The notes beneath the pieces are model-generated. The model was not told the origin of the DNA, did not search any database, and worked only from the letters and a program-made list of their open reading frames with translations. Source: an uncultured Clostridia bacterium (GTDB taxonomy: Bacteria; Bacillota; Clostridia; Oscillospirales; Oscillospiraceae). Taken from it: a DNA stretch of 64,000 nt. Both the position numbers and the translations under genes were made by a program. The stretch covers positions 62,001 to 126,000 of the forward strand of contig CANSSG010000002.1 of NCBI GenBank assembly GCA_947649615.1, in the 5' to 3' direction. Numbering within the stretch: position 1 is the stretch's first letter; each line of letters begins with the position of its first letter. Below, one piece after another: positions 28,530 through 37,432 of the stretch.

Positions 28530-29372
28530 CTACTCCGCCGTGTCGGTATACATGCTTGCGGTAGGATCGGGGTTTTCCTGTTCTGTGCGGGTATAATACT
28601 GCTCAATGCTCCCCTCAAAGGGGTTATCCAACTCTGTGTCCGAGAAGGAAATCATAATCTCTACCCGCCGGTTTTTCTTCCGGTTTTCCTCCACGTCGTT
28701 GGGTGCAATCGGCATCCACTGCCCCTTCTCCGAACCTGTGATCCGGGCGGGCTGGATTTCGGAATTATCCTGCAAATACGCCGTCACCTCGGCGGAGCGG
28801 AGGGCGGCCAGCCGCCGGTCCGAGCGCGCGTTATATTCCACCCGGGAGGTAGCGGTATGCCCGGTAATCTCGATTTCATCAATATAGAGCTTATGCTCAT
28901 TGAGAATCAGAATCAGCTTATCCAGCTCTTCCTTCCCCGCGTCCAGCAGCGTACTGCTGTCGCCCCGGAAGAACACGGAGTTCGGGAAGGAAAAGAACGC
29001 ATAGTTATCGCCTTTTGTGAAAGTCACCTGGTCGCTGGTGGACTCTGCGGCGGCGTTTTGGGACGCGGCGTACTCCGCCAGATATTCCAGGATCATCTCC
29101 TGCATCTCATTGACCTCGTCCTGGGTCATCGGCATATCGTTACCGTCCTCGGCATCGTTGTCGCCGTCCGGCCCACGGGGGAAATCGTCCACGCTGATTT
29201 CCGCGTCCTTGTTAAAGCTCTGGACGATCAGCATCCACTTCTCCTGGTCGATGGTGGACATGGAGTACAGCAGAACGAAGAAGCACAGCAGCAGCGTAAC
29301 CATGTCGCCGTAGGTGTCCATCCAGTTCGCGCCGCCCTCGCCGCCGCCCTTTTTTCTTTTAATGGAAGCCAT
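28530..29372 (-). CDS. motB: Flagellar stator protein MotB
   Basis: 280 residues. One membrane segment (about 17-42) carries the ion-binding Asp23 in TYGDMVTLLLCFFVLLYSMS. The C-terminal OmpA-like peptidoglycan-binding domain is at about 125-255 (EITGHTATSRVEYNARSDRRLAALRSAEV). It follows motA by 33 bp. The ion (proton or sodium) cannot be decided from the sequence with confidence. Confidence 0.94.
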   Translation of the reverse strand: MASIKRKKGGGEGGANWMDTYGDMVTLLLCFFVLLYSMSTIDQEKWMLIVQSFNKDAEISVDDFPRGPDGDNDAEDGNDMPMTQDEVNEMQEMILEYLAEYAASQNAAAESTSDQVTFTKGDNYAFFSFPNSVFFRGDSSTLLDAGKEELDKLILILNEHKLYIDEIEITGHTATSRVEYNARSDRRLAALRSAEVTAYLQDNSEIQPARITGSEKGQWMPIAPNDVEENRKKNRRVEIMISFSDTELDNPFEGSIEQYYTRTEQENPDPTASMYTDTAE

Positions 29373-29405
29373 GTTTCGCTCACCTCATTTTCACGGCTCC
29401 GCCGC

Positions 29406-30230
29406 TTACTCCGCGTCGCCGCCCTTGTCCTTCTTACCGCCCGAGCCGTCGCGGGACCGCTGGGCTACGAAGGTGAGAAGCTTCTCCCGCAGCGCCTTGG
29501 GGTTGGAACCGGCCTGAATGGACATGATGCCCTCCACGATAATCAGCTTGCAGAGCATCTCCTCCTCGTCACGCTGCCGGAGTTGGTTGGCAATCGGCCC
29601 GAAGATCATATGGGCCAGGATACAGCCGTACAGCGTCGTAACCAGGGCGGTAGCCATAGCGGGGCCAAGGTCGCCGCCGCCGCTCTCCACGTCCATGGCC
29701 TTCAGCATGTTAATCAGGCCGACCAGGGTACCGACCATGCCGAAGGCGGGGGCTACGGAGCTTCCCCGGTCATACATGCCCGCGCCGGATTCATGCCGCG
29801 CGGCGGACTGCTCGATATCGTTCATCATGATTTCCCGGGCCTGGTCCGCGTCGTTATTGTCCACAATGAGCATGATGCACTGCTTGAAGAAGGGGTTCTC
29901 CTGCTGGTTGCCCTTTTCTTCCAGGGCCAGCAGGCCGTTCTTACGGGCCACCTGGGCCAGCTCCACCAGCTCGTCAATGATGGCCAGGGGGTCGTTGCCC
30001 TTGGTGTTCATCAAAATCTTGAAGTGCTTGGGGATATCCTTCAGCGCGGAGGGGGGGAAGGACGCAATGATGATCATGAGCGTACATCCGATGGTAATGA
30101 AGATACTGGCCGGGTCAAAGAAGTTCCCAATCTGCGAGGGTGTCAGCAGACCGTCCTTGCCGCCGAACATCATACCAATGAGCATGATGACAACCGCGCC
30201 AACAACACCGATTATATATGTAATATTCAT
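29406..30230 (-). CDS. motA: Flagellar stator protein MotA
   Basis: 274 residues with four membrane segments (about 1-22, 33-52, 150-175, 185-210) and a large cytosolic loop between the second and third. The conserved stretch GMVGTLVGLINMLKAMD is present. Located between flbD and motB inside the fla/che operon, in the place where fliL lies in Bacillus. Confidence 0.95.
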   Translation of the reverse strand: MNITYIIGVVGAVVIMLIGMMFGGKDGLLTPSQIGNFFDPASIFITIGCTLMIIIASFPPSALKDIPKHFKILMNTKGNDPLAIIDELVELAQVARKNGLLALEEKGNQQENPFFKQCIMLIVDNNDADQAREIMMNDIEQSAARHESGAGMYDRGSSVAPAFGMVGTLVGLINMLKAMDVESGGGDLGPAMATALVTTLYGCILAHMIFGPIANQLRQRDEEEMLCKLIIVEGIMSIQAGSNPKALREKLLTFVAQRSRDGSGGKKDKGGDAE

Positions 30231-30347
30231 ATTTTACAACCACCATTTTACTCCCGCAGGGAGAAATTGTCTCTCACGAGGGCGCATTTGAAGCCCGTCC
30301 AGCCGGTTTCCCCCGTCTCAACGTCCCTCAAACGCGCCCTGCGCGCG

Positions 30348-30563
30348 TCAGCGTCTATCTGTCACCGTGATAATGCGGTGAACATCCTGCACCTTGGCGC
30401 AGTAGTCCTGGATTTTTTTGATGATGTCCTCGGGGGACTCCTTGACGATGAAATAGTCCCGGTTCATCATCACGATTTTGGACTCGGGAATCATTTCAAT
30501 GCTCTCGATCTGGTTGTGGTTAATGAGAAATCGCTCGTTGTTCCGTTTTGTCAGTACGATCAT
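30348..30563 (-). CDS. flbD: FlbD/SwrD-family flagellar protein
   Basis: 71 residues beginning MIVLTKRNNERFLINHNQIESIE, the full signature of the small FlbD family. In Bacillus subtilis the homologue SwrD raises flagellar motor power, apparently through the stators. Here it lies directly before motA and motB, which supports a stator-related job. Confidence 0.92.
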   Translation of the reverse strand: MIVLTKRNNERFLINHNQIESIEMIPESKIVMMNRDYFIVKESPEDIIKKIQDYCAKVQDVHRIITVTDRR

Positions 30564-30583
30564 AGCGGCTCCTTTCTTTGTCC

Positions 30584-30609
30584 CCCCGGCCGCCTCCCGG
30601 CGGCCGGGG
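30584..30609 (-). repeat. GC-rich hairpin between flgE and flbD
   Basis: An 11-bp perfect stem (ccccggccgcc and its complement) with a 4-base loop in the flgE-flbD gap, just before the flbD ribosome binding site. No T-run follows, so it is probably a stabilising or attenuating mRNA structure rather than a terminator. Confidence 0.5.
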
Positions 30610-30655
30610 TATAGAGGGTTACATCACAGTACTTACGGGAAGCGGCGCGTTACGC

Positions 30656-31951
30656 TTACCGCTTCATGTTGACCAGCTCTTCCAGCATGGAGTCGGTCAC
30701 AGTCACGATACGGGTATTGGCCTGATAGCCGCGCTGGGTCGTGATCATATTGGCGAACTCGGTAGCCACGTCGGCGGTGGAAGCTTCCAGGCCGCCGTTG
30801 CGGATTTCGTTTTCCTTGTTCTGGCCCAGCAGGTCCTTGATGCCGGGGGTTGTGTCGTCCGTAACAATCTGGTTGTTCAGGTACGTCCCCTCCTGCAAAA
30901 GGCCGCCGGCCACGCCCACAGTCATCTCGCCCGCGCCTTCCATAGCCTTGTAGTAGGGTCCGCCCACATGGGTCACGCCGTCGGGGGCGGTCACCTTGCC
31001 AACAGCGGCGTAGCCGATCACCACGGTGTCGCCGTTCTCCGCCACGCCGGTGATGGCGCCGTTGGAGTTGATGCTGATGCTGTTGAGGGAAACCAGGTCG
31101 CCGCCCATGCTGGGCAGGGGTCCGGTATACGCAAGTTGTCCGTCGACGGTGCCGTCAGCCTTCGTCGGCATACCAACGCCCTCCGGAAGGTTCGCATCAG
31201 CTAATGCGCCCGTATCATTGTCAAACAGCTCCGGATGGTCGGCAAGGGACCAGTTCCCGCGTCCGGTAGCCGTATCGCCCTTCAGCGGCCCCAGGAAGTC
31301 ATAAACGGGGTCGCCCGCCTGCCACTTATTTTCGCCGTTGACAATGCCGCCGTTTTCCTTGGTAGGCGCTTTCGCCGCCAGGGGGACCCGCAGGGGGACC
31401 AGCTCCGTGCTGAGGATCAGCTTATCCTGGATATTGATCCAATTGCCGTTGGCGTCTTGATCATACTGCTTCTGCGCGTCCGGCTTATAATTGGGGTTGT
31501 TGACCATCGCAAACCCATACACCACGTTCCGGTTGCCGTCCACCACATAGCCGTTGGCATCAATGTTGAAGTCGCCCACGCGGGTCAACTGCAGCTTGGG
31601 CAGATCGGTAGCGTCCTTGAACACCAAATCCTTATTGCCCACCAGGAAGAACCCGTCGCCCTCAATCATGCAGTCCATCGCCACGCCGGTGGGATTGAAC
31701 GTACCGGGGGACATGTTCAGGTCGATGGAACCCACCTGGGAGCCGTAGCCGATCTGGGAGGGGGTATTGCCGCCCCGGATTTCGGTGCCGTTGCTGCCGG
31801 CCCGGGAGGTGGTGTAGATGGTTTCCTGGAAGATCATCCGCTGGGCCTTATAGCCCGCGGTATTGACGTTAGCGATATTGTTGCCGATGACGTTGAGGTT
31901 CGTCATATGGGTTTTCAAGCCGCCGATTGCGGCATACATAGCTCCAGTCAT
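30656..31951 (-). CDS. flgE: Flagellar hook protein FlgE
   Basis: 431 residues. N-terminal helix MYAAIGGLKTHMTNLNVIGNNIANVNTAGYK and C-terminal FANMITTQRGYQANTRIVTVTDSMLEELVNMKR are the hook-protein end domains. The central MIEGDGFFLV matches the D1 domain. The central D2 region (about 120-290) is the variable surface part. Exported by the flagellar machine and capped by FlgD during assembly. Confidence 0.95.
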   Translation of the reverse strand: MTGAMYAAIGGLKTHMTNLNVIGNNIANVNTAGYKAQRMIFQETIYTTSRAGSNGTEIRGGNTPSQIGYGSQVGSIDLNMSPGTFNPTGVAMDCMIEGDGFFLVGNKDLVFKDATDLPKLQLTRVGDFNIDANGYVVDGNRNVVYGFAMVNNPNYKPDAQKQYDQDANGNWINIQDKLILSTELVPLRVPLAAKAPTKENGGIVNGENKWQAGDPVYDFLGPLKGDTATGRGNWSLADHPELFDNDTGALADANLPEGVGMPTKADGTVDGQLAYTGPLPSMGGDLVSLNSISINSNGAITGVAENGDTVVIGYAAVGKVTAPDGVTHVGGPYYKAMEGAGEMTVGVAGGLLQEGTYLNNQIVTDDTTPGIKDLLGQNKENEIRNGGLEASTADVATEFANMITTQRGYQANTRIVTVTDSMLEELVNMKR

Positions 31952-32039
31952 GCGATAAAATCTCCTTTTTTACCTTATAGCGCCGCCGCCCTCCCGCCAA
32001 TCGGGCGGAAAGGCAAAGCATCCTGCAAGGTCCTGCTTT

Positions 32040-32441
32040 CTATTTTAACAGAACGGCGCCGTCGATGTTGGTGAAAATATTCTCCTGCATCTCTTCCTGG
32101 GACATGGTGGTAATCACCCGCCCATGGGGGACATTGATGATAAACGCTCTTGTCGCGTCGAACGCCAGGATATTGGTCGCGCCCTTTGCGCTGGCCCGCT
32201 CCACGCTGTCCGCGAGCTGGCCCATCAGCGCAGGCGTAACCTCAATGCCCCGCTCCTCCGCCCGCTCTTTGGCGTGTTTGGAGAAAGCCACGGAAAAACT
32301 TTCCCCGGCCGGGGCGGCGCTCTGTATTTCCCTTTGGAGCATGGTACCGAAGCTTCCCGCGTCCCTGCGGCGCACCGGCTGCACCTGCTCCACCTGCGCC
32401 AGCCTATCTACTGGCGGAATGGGGGTGATTCGATCTATCAT
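32040..32441 (-). CDS. Flagellar operon protein of the flg_new (TIGR02530) family
   Basis: 133 residues. The core FSVAFSKHAKERAEERGIEVTPALMGQLADSVERASAKG and FIINVPHGRVITTM match the small conserved protein found between flgD and flgE in Gram-positive and some other flagellar operons. Its biochemical role is not established. It lies 41 bp after flgD. Confidence 0.85.
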   Translation of the reverse strand: MIDRITPIPPVDRLAQVEQVQPVRRRDAGSFGTMLQREIQSAAPAGESFSVAFSKHAKERAEERGIEVTPALMGQLADSVERASAKGATNILAFDATRAFIINVPHGRVITTMSQEEMQENIFTNIDGAVLLK

Positions 32442-32482
32442 ACGATTCGGCCTCTTTCCCGCTCCGGATGCAGGGATGAAGG

Positions 32483-33190
32483 TTATCCCAGCGCCTGGGG
32501 CGTTTTGTCAGCGGCATCCGTTCCGCTTCCGTCGGGATTCTCGGTATCGGGCTTCTCAGTCTCGCCCGGGTTCTCAGGGTTTTCCGGTTTATCGGTATCG
32601 CCGGGCTTTTCTACATCGCCAGGCTTCTCCACATTATCCGGGTCTTCGGTTTCGTTGCCGGACTCATCCCGTTTCGGGGGCAGCTTGCCTACGGCAAGGA
32701 TTTGGTTCAAGGGGTAGTACTTCTCGCCGATATAAATGACCCGCTGTCCGTTATAGGTGCCGGTAGCGGTAACCACGCCTTCGAGTTCGCCCACCAGCTT
32801 CCCATCTTTATCCAGCTCGCCCACCGTAACGGTCTGGCCCACCAGGGAAGCGGAATAGCTGAGGATGTTGGCCTCGGTCAAATCCTCCACCTGCCCGCTC
32901 ATTTCGGTAATGGCCTGCATGACGGTCATCTGGATGATCTGGTTCATCATATCGTTGGTATCGGCCTGGTTGTCGATGGTCTGGTTCTGGAGCTGTGTGA
33001 CCATCAGCAGCAGCATATCCTCGAAGGACAAGGTATTGTTGGCCTCGTCGGAATCCGGCAGCACGGTAGTGGACTTATGCCCCACATCGGAAGTAGGGAT
33101 AGGCACCCGTGCGGGCTGGTACAAGCCGCCCTCGGTTTTATTGTTGTTGTAGTAGCCGTACAGATCGGCCACAGTGCTGATATCGCTCAT
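32483..33190 (-). CDS. flgD: Hook assembly cap protein FlgD
   Basis: 235 residues. The N-terminal FlgD region has SFEDMLLLMVTQLQNQ and the ITEMSGQVEDLTEANILSYSASLVGQ stretch, then a short Ig-like beta region up to about residue 175. The last ~60 residues are an unusual low-complexity acidic tail with EKPGD-type repeats, ending DKTPQALG. FlgD is needed for hook polymerisation and is then discarded. Confidence 0.9.
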   Translation of the reverse strand: MSDISTVADLYGYYNNNKTEGGLYQPARVPIPTSDVGHKSTTVLPDSDEANNTLSFEDMLLLMVTQLQNQTIDNQADTNDMMNQIIQMTVMQAITEMSGQVEDLTEANILSYSASLVGQTVTVGELDKDGKLVGELEGVVTATGTYNGQRVIYIGEKYYPLNQILAVGKLPPKRDESGNETEDPDNVEKPGDVEKPGDTDKPENPENPGETEKPDTENPDGSGTDAADKTPQALG

Positions 33191-33203
33191 AGCTTACTCC
33201 TTC

Positions 33204-34403
33204 TCAAAGTTCGTCCGTGCCAAACAGGCCCAAACGCAGCTTTTGCAGGAACTCCAGGCTGTTCTCTTCCGTTTCCTCACGCCGCTCATGGTGCTGCTGG
33301 TGCTGGTGCTGGTTGCGCCCATCGGGGTCGGCGTGTTTGAAGTGCTGTTCCTGGCCTTCCTGTCCTCTCTGGACCTCCACCCGGACCTCTTCGTGTCCGT
33401 AGCCCAGCAGAGCGTTGTGCAGCCCATCCAAGTGCTGGCTGAGCACACCCGCCGCCTTGGCGTTGGAAGCATGGAGCACCACCTGCAAGGCGCCGCTGGC
33501 GTCCTTGGCCATCTCGATCACCAAGCTGCCCAAGTTCTGGGGCGCGAGATGGATCTGGATGCGCTCTCCCCCGGCCTGCATGGCGGTCTGAATGGTATCG
33601 GCCAGCTTAGCGTCCACCTCTGGCTGCTGGGTATCCACGGCTTCATACCGCTCGCCCACCTTCACAGGGACGGACTGGGTCTCATGGAACACCGGCGCTT
33701 CCTCCGCGACGGCCTCGCCGTGAACCGCTTCCTCGCCATCCTCCCGGCGCACTTCCCTTACCTGGGTCTGGACTTCCGGCTGGTCGGGCTTGTCTATTGT
33801 CTCCGGCTGCTGCTCCACAGCCTGTTCGGGGGCGGCCTCCTGGGTTTCCACAGGCTGAGCGGCCTCCTGGGTCTGGGCGGGCGCTTCTTCCATCGCCTGT
33901 CCGAAGTCCTTCGGCTGCTGCTCCATAGAGACCTCCGCGCCCACATTGGTATCGACGGCAGTCTCCATCTCCGGCATCTCGCTGTTGAGGTCCATCGCGG
34001 CCTCCGGGACGGCTTCCTCAGGAATCGGCGCAGGAATGGCTTCCACGGCTTGTTCAACGGCGCCCTCCACGATTTCGGGCCGGAACAAATCCATCACCAT
34101 CACGGCGTTGGGGTTCCCCACCAGGTTCTCAGGCTTAAGCTCTTCCTCCTCCTGGTTCTCCACCGGGAGTTTGCCCTCTTCCGCAGCTTCCTCAACGTCC
34201 TGCTCCTCAACGGGCTTTTTCACAGGGCCGGGTTCATCGGCATGCTGGCTGGAAGATGTAGCCTTCCCGCTGCTGGGGGAATTCATCATGTCCTTAAAGC
34301 TGGTGCGGACCGGGTTGTCCTTATTCCCCGCGCCTGCCATGGAGCCTAAAGCGGCGGCCATTTTCTGCATTTGCTTTAAAAGGGTAATTTCCATATTCGT
34401 CAT
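33204..34403 (-). CDS. fliK: Flagellar hook-length control protein FliK
   Basis: 399 residues. Residues 1-265 are low-complexity, rich in Glu, Gln, Pro and Val, as in most FliK rulers. The C-terminal Flg_hook domain (about 270-350) has IQTAMQAGGERIQIHLAPQNLG and LVIEMAKDASGALQVVLHAS. A His/Gln-rich stretch follows (about 356-375). FliK measures the hook and triggers FlhB to switch substrates. Confidence 0.9.
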   Translation of the reverse strand: MTNMEITLLKQMQKMAAALGSMAGAGNKDNPVRTSFKDMMNSPSSGKATSSSQHADEPGPVKKPVEEQDVEEAAEEGKLPVENQEEEELKPENLVGNPNAVMVMDLFRPEIVEGAVEQAVEAIPAPIPEEAVPEAAMDLNSEMPEMETAVDTNVGAEVSMEQQPKDFGQAMEEAPAQTQEAAQPVETQEAAPEQAVEQQPETIDKPDQPEVQTQVREVRREDGEEAVHGEAVAEEAPVFHETQSVPVKVGERYEAVDTQQPEVDAKLADTIQTAMQAGGERIQIHLAPQNLGSLVIEMAKDASGALQVVLHASNAKAAGVLSQHLDGLHNALLGYGHEEVRVEVQRGQEGQEQHFKHADPDGRNQHQHQQHHERREETEENSLEFLQKLRLGLFGTDEL

Positions 34404-34423
34404 GTCTGTGCGTTCACCTCTTT

Positions 34424-35431
34424 TCAGATGATGGTGCTAAGGTCTGGGTCATCCGTTTCCTCACGAATGAGGGATTGCGTCAGCGTCTCCCCGGTCTCGT
34501 CCTCGTCCTTCACGCCCACATCCAGGTCGGCGTAAATACCAAGGTTTTGCAGCCGTTCCCGCAGAAGGTTAAGCTGTTCTTTCCTGGGATCGTCCTTATC
34601 CAGTGAATCAATGGTTTCCGACAATTCCGCCATGGAGCGCACGGTAGTCTTTTTCGGGGGATAATCGTCCTTCTTGGCGCTCAGGCTCTCCAGGATGGCA
34701 TCCAGCGCGTCAATAATGGCCTGTTTTTCCTGCTCCTCCTTGGACTTCTCCAGCTGCACCCTCATCCGGTTGTACATATCCCGGTAGAAATCACTGTTAG
34801 GGTCCCGGATCTGGTCAACAACGTTCTCTTCCGTGCCGCCATAGGTACCCGGCACATTTCTGCCCACCTCATAGTGCGTACCGGTGGCCCGGTAGACAAC
34901 ATCGATGAGCGCGCCGTACATTTCCAGGCGTTGGACCGCTCTCTTCATGCCCTCCGGATCGCGGACGCCGCCGTCCACGCCGGGGATCATCTGGGCCAGC
35001 CACGCCACCATATTGCCGTCCCCAACCGCGCCGTCCTCCAGGAACGGAGTGTTTTGGCTATATGGCTCCTCCATACCGGCCGGGCGCATAACGCACAGCC
35101 GGCTGTCAGCGTCTTCCAGGCGGATCTGGCCGCCATAGCCGAAATATTCCGTCTCGGCCCTGGTGAGCACGCCTTTCTGCACCAGATCGTCCAGAAACGC
35201 GTCATAACTCTCCTGGGTCATGTGCCGGAAATCATACTTACGGGCAAATTCATTAATTTCACTGTCCGTCAATTGGGGCCGGCTGCTGAGGATGTAGGCA
35301 TTGGTACGGTTACGCATCGAGCCGTCCAGATTGCCCATACCGTTGTAGAAAACATCCCTGTCGGACCTTGTTCCCGTCCTCCGTGAGACAGTGCTGGGGT
35401 GGTAGCTGCCAAAAATGCTGCCGATGTTCAT
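34424..35431 (-). CDS. Unknown protein of the flagellar operon
   Basis: 335 residues, no family recognised. No signal peptide or membrane segment. It begins MNIGSIFGSYHPSTVSRRTG, has an internal helical/loop region around LTDSEINEFARKYDFRHMTQESYDAFLDDLV, and a charged C-terminus with likely coiled coil (MYNRMRVQLEKSKEEQEKQA). It lies between fliJ and fliK, where Bacillus has the MotE-like ylxF gene, but it shows no membrane anchor and no MgtE_N-type region. A flagellar export, chaperone or regulatory role is possible from position only. Confidence 0.75.
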   Translation of the reverse strand: MNIGSIFGSYHPSTVSRRTGTRSDRDVFYNGMGNLDGSMRNRTNAYILSSRPQLTDSEINEFARKYDFRHMTQESYDAFLDDLVQKGVLTRAETEYFGYGGQIRLEDADSRLCVMRPAGMEEPYSQNTPFLEDGAVGDGNMVAWLAQMIPGVDGGVRDPEGMKRAVQRLEMYGALIDVVYRATGTHYEVGRNVPGTYGGTEENVVDQIRDPNSDFYRDMYNRMRVQLEKSKEEQEKQAIIDALDAILESLSAKKDDYPPKKTTVRSMAELSETIDSLDKDDPRKEQLNLLRERLQNLGIYADLDVGVKDEDETGETLTQSLIREETDDPDLSTII

Positions 35432-35616
35432 GGTTTTTCCTTCTCCTTTGTCATTTCTCCGCGCATCCGCGTGGGTAAGTCAACTCAAACGGCGTTCCCG
35501 CCGCCTTGCCCGCTCACCTCCCTTCCTTCTGGAATGGGATATGCGCCTGAGACCGGCCTCACCTCCTTTAATGATATGTATATCTGAGAACGCCCGTGCG
35601 GGCGCATCCCACAAAT

Positions 35617-36069
35617 TTACGCGCTCTGCGCTTCCATAATCCGCTTGGTGGTCACGAACTCGTCAATAAGCGCCTCTTCGCTTTTCTGCACAGCCTTGTT
35701 GTAGGCCTCCAGCTTTTTCTCCCGCAGCTTTTCGATAGAGGAAGTATCCTTCTTGGCGTCCACCACCTGGGCGCGTTTTTCCTCCTCCTGCTTTTGCAGC
35801 TTCCGGAGAACCTCATAAGCTTCTTCAATCTGCCGCTCCCCCGCCCGGAGGTACTGCTCGTACTTCAGCGCGTCCAGGACGCTGATGCCCTCCGCCTTCC
35901 GCCGGTTAAATTCCTGGCTAAGGTGGCGGTACGCGGCCTCCAGCTCTGCAATATGGTCCTCCTGCTGCCGGATCCGGGCGAGGATCGCGCCGTGCTCGGC
36001 CTGCAAGGACTCCAATACCTGCTGCTTGTAATCTAAAACCGTTTCCAGGGAAAAGCGGAATTTCTTCAT
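35617..36069 (-). CDS. fliJ: Flagellar export protein FliJ
   Basis: 150 residues, almost entirely coiled coil, opening with FRFSLETVLDYKQQVLESLQAE as FliJ proteins do. FliJ acts as the central stalk of the FliI ATPase ring. It lies 26 bp after fliI. A 185-bp gap separates it from the next gene; in that gap two perfect ribosome-binding-like sequences appear without a convincing gene. Confidence 0.9.
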   Translation of the reverse strand: MKKFRFSLETVLDYKQQVLESLQAEHGAILARIRQQEDHIAELEAAYRHLSQEFNRRKAEGISVLDALKYEQYLRAGERQIEEAYEVLRKLQKQEEEKRAQVVDAKKDTSSIEKLREKKLEAYNKAVQKSEEALIDEFVTTKRIMEAQSA

Positions 36070-36095
36070 GGTAAAACTCCCATTCCTCCATGTTG

Positions 36096-37403
36096 TCAGC
36101 GCATCAGACGCCGCAGCAGTTCCAGGCTTTGGTCGTAAGTAAAGTTCTCATTGATGCCCTGCATCAGAAATTGGTTAATGCCATCAATCTTCCCCAGCGC
36201 GTTGTCCAGCTTCGGGTTGGTCCCCGCCTTATACGCGCCGATTGATACCAGGTCGGCGTTTTTCTCATATACGCTCATAATATCCCGCAGCTTCCCGGCC
36301 AGCTGCCGGTGTTCCGGCGAAACGATCTCCACCATCAAACGGGAGATGCTGGCCCCCACGTCGATGGCGGGGAAGTGGTTGGCGTTGGCAAGCTGCCGGG
36401 ACAGCACAATGTGTCCGTCCAGAATGCCGCGCACCGTGTCGGCAATCGGCTCATTGGTATCGTCGCCTTCCACCAGCACGGTGTAGACCCCGGTAATAGA
36501 GCCTTTCTCAAAGTTCCCGCTCCGCTCCAGCAGCTTCGGCATTTCCGCATACATGGAGGGCGTATACCCTCTCGCCACCGGCGGCTCCCCAATCGCCAGC
36601 CCGATTTCCCTCTGGGCCATGGCGAACCGGGTCAAGGAATCCATCATCAGCAGCACATCGTACCCCTGGTCCCGGAAGTACTCCGCGATACTGGTCGCCA
36701 CGCTGGGGCATTTCATCCGCAGCATGGCCGGCTGGTCGGAAGTCGCCACCACCAAAATGGAGCGGCGCATTCCCTCCTCGCCCAGGTCCTTCTGGATAAA
36801 CTCCAAAACTTCCCGTCCACGCTCGCCCACCAGGGCGATCACATTGATATCGGCCTTCACATTTTTCGCGATCATGCCCAACAGCGTGGACTTTCCCACG
36901 CCGGACCCGGCAAAAATCCCGATTCTCTGCCCTTTCCCGATGGTGAGCAGGCTGTCAATAGCCTTCACGCCGAATTCCATCCGCTCCCGGATGGGCGGCC
37001 TCGTCATAGGATTTATGTATGCGGTGTCAATGGAAAAGGTGTCGCCCCGCCCAAACGGCTCCAGCCCGTCAATCGGCTGGCCCAGGGCGTTGATGACCCG
37101 TCCCCGGAGGAACGGACCCACCGGCAACGTCAGCCGCTTCCCGGTGTTGCGCACGAAGTTCCCGGCAGATATCCCACTCATATTAGCATAAGGCATGAGT
37201 AGAATATGGTCGTTTTTGAACCCCACCACCTCGGCAGGAATCTGCCCGCCGGACTCATTGGAATAAATCCGGCAGATATCCCCGATAGCGGCCCTGCCGC
37301 CGGAGGCTTCAATGGACATGCCCACGATATTTTCAATTTTCCCCGTCCGGCTCATGGTCTCAGCCGACCGGATTTGCGGAATCAACTCGCGGAACATAGC
37401 CAT
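36096..37403 (-). CDS. fliI: Flagellum-specific ATPase FliI
   Basis: 435 residues, family length. Walker A is GSGVGKST (about 166-173), Walker B lies in DVLLMMDSLTRFAMAQREIGL, and the sequence ATSDQPAMLRMK is typical of the F1-beta/FliI family. It hydrolyses ATP at the base of the flagellar export apparatus with FliH and FliJ, both adjacent. Confidence 0.96.
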   Translation of the reverse strand: MAMFRELIPQIRSAETMSRTGKIENIVGMSIEASGGRAAIGDICRIYSNESGGQIPAEVVGFKNDHILLMPYANMSGISAGNFVRNTGKRLTLPVGPFLRGRVINALGQPIDGLEPFGRGDTFSIDTAYINPMTRPPIRERMEFGVKAIDSLLTIGKGQRIGIFAGSGVGKSTLLGMIAKNVKADINVIALVGERGREVLEFIQKDLGEEGMRRSILVVATSDQPAMLRMKCPSVATSIAEYFRDQGYDVLLMMDSLTRFAMAQREIGLAIGEPPVARGYTPSMYAEMPKLLERSGNFEKGSITGVYTVLVEGDDTNEPIADTVRGILDGHIVLSRQLANANHFPAIDVGASISRLMVEIVSPEHRQLAGKLRDIMSVYEKNADLVSIGAYKAGTNPKLDNALGKIDGINQFLMQGINENFTYDQSLELLRRLMR

Positions 37404-37432
37404 CCTTTCTCAGCGCCCATCCAACGGCCGGG

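Noticed and set aside
28857-30614. 585-codon plus-strand frame opposite motB, motA and flbD
   Set aside because: Antisense to three certain genes; composition (His, Gln, Val-rich) is typical of a GC-rich shadow frame.
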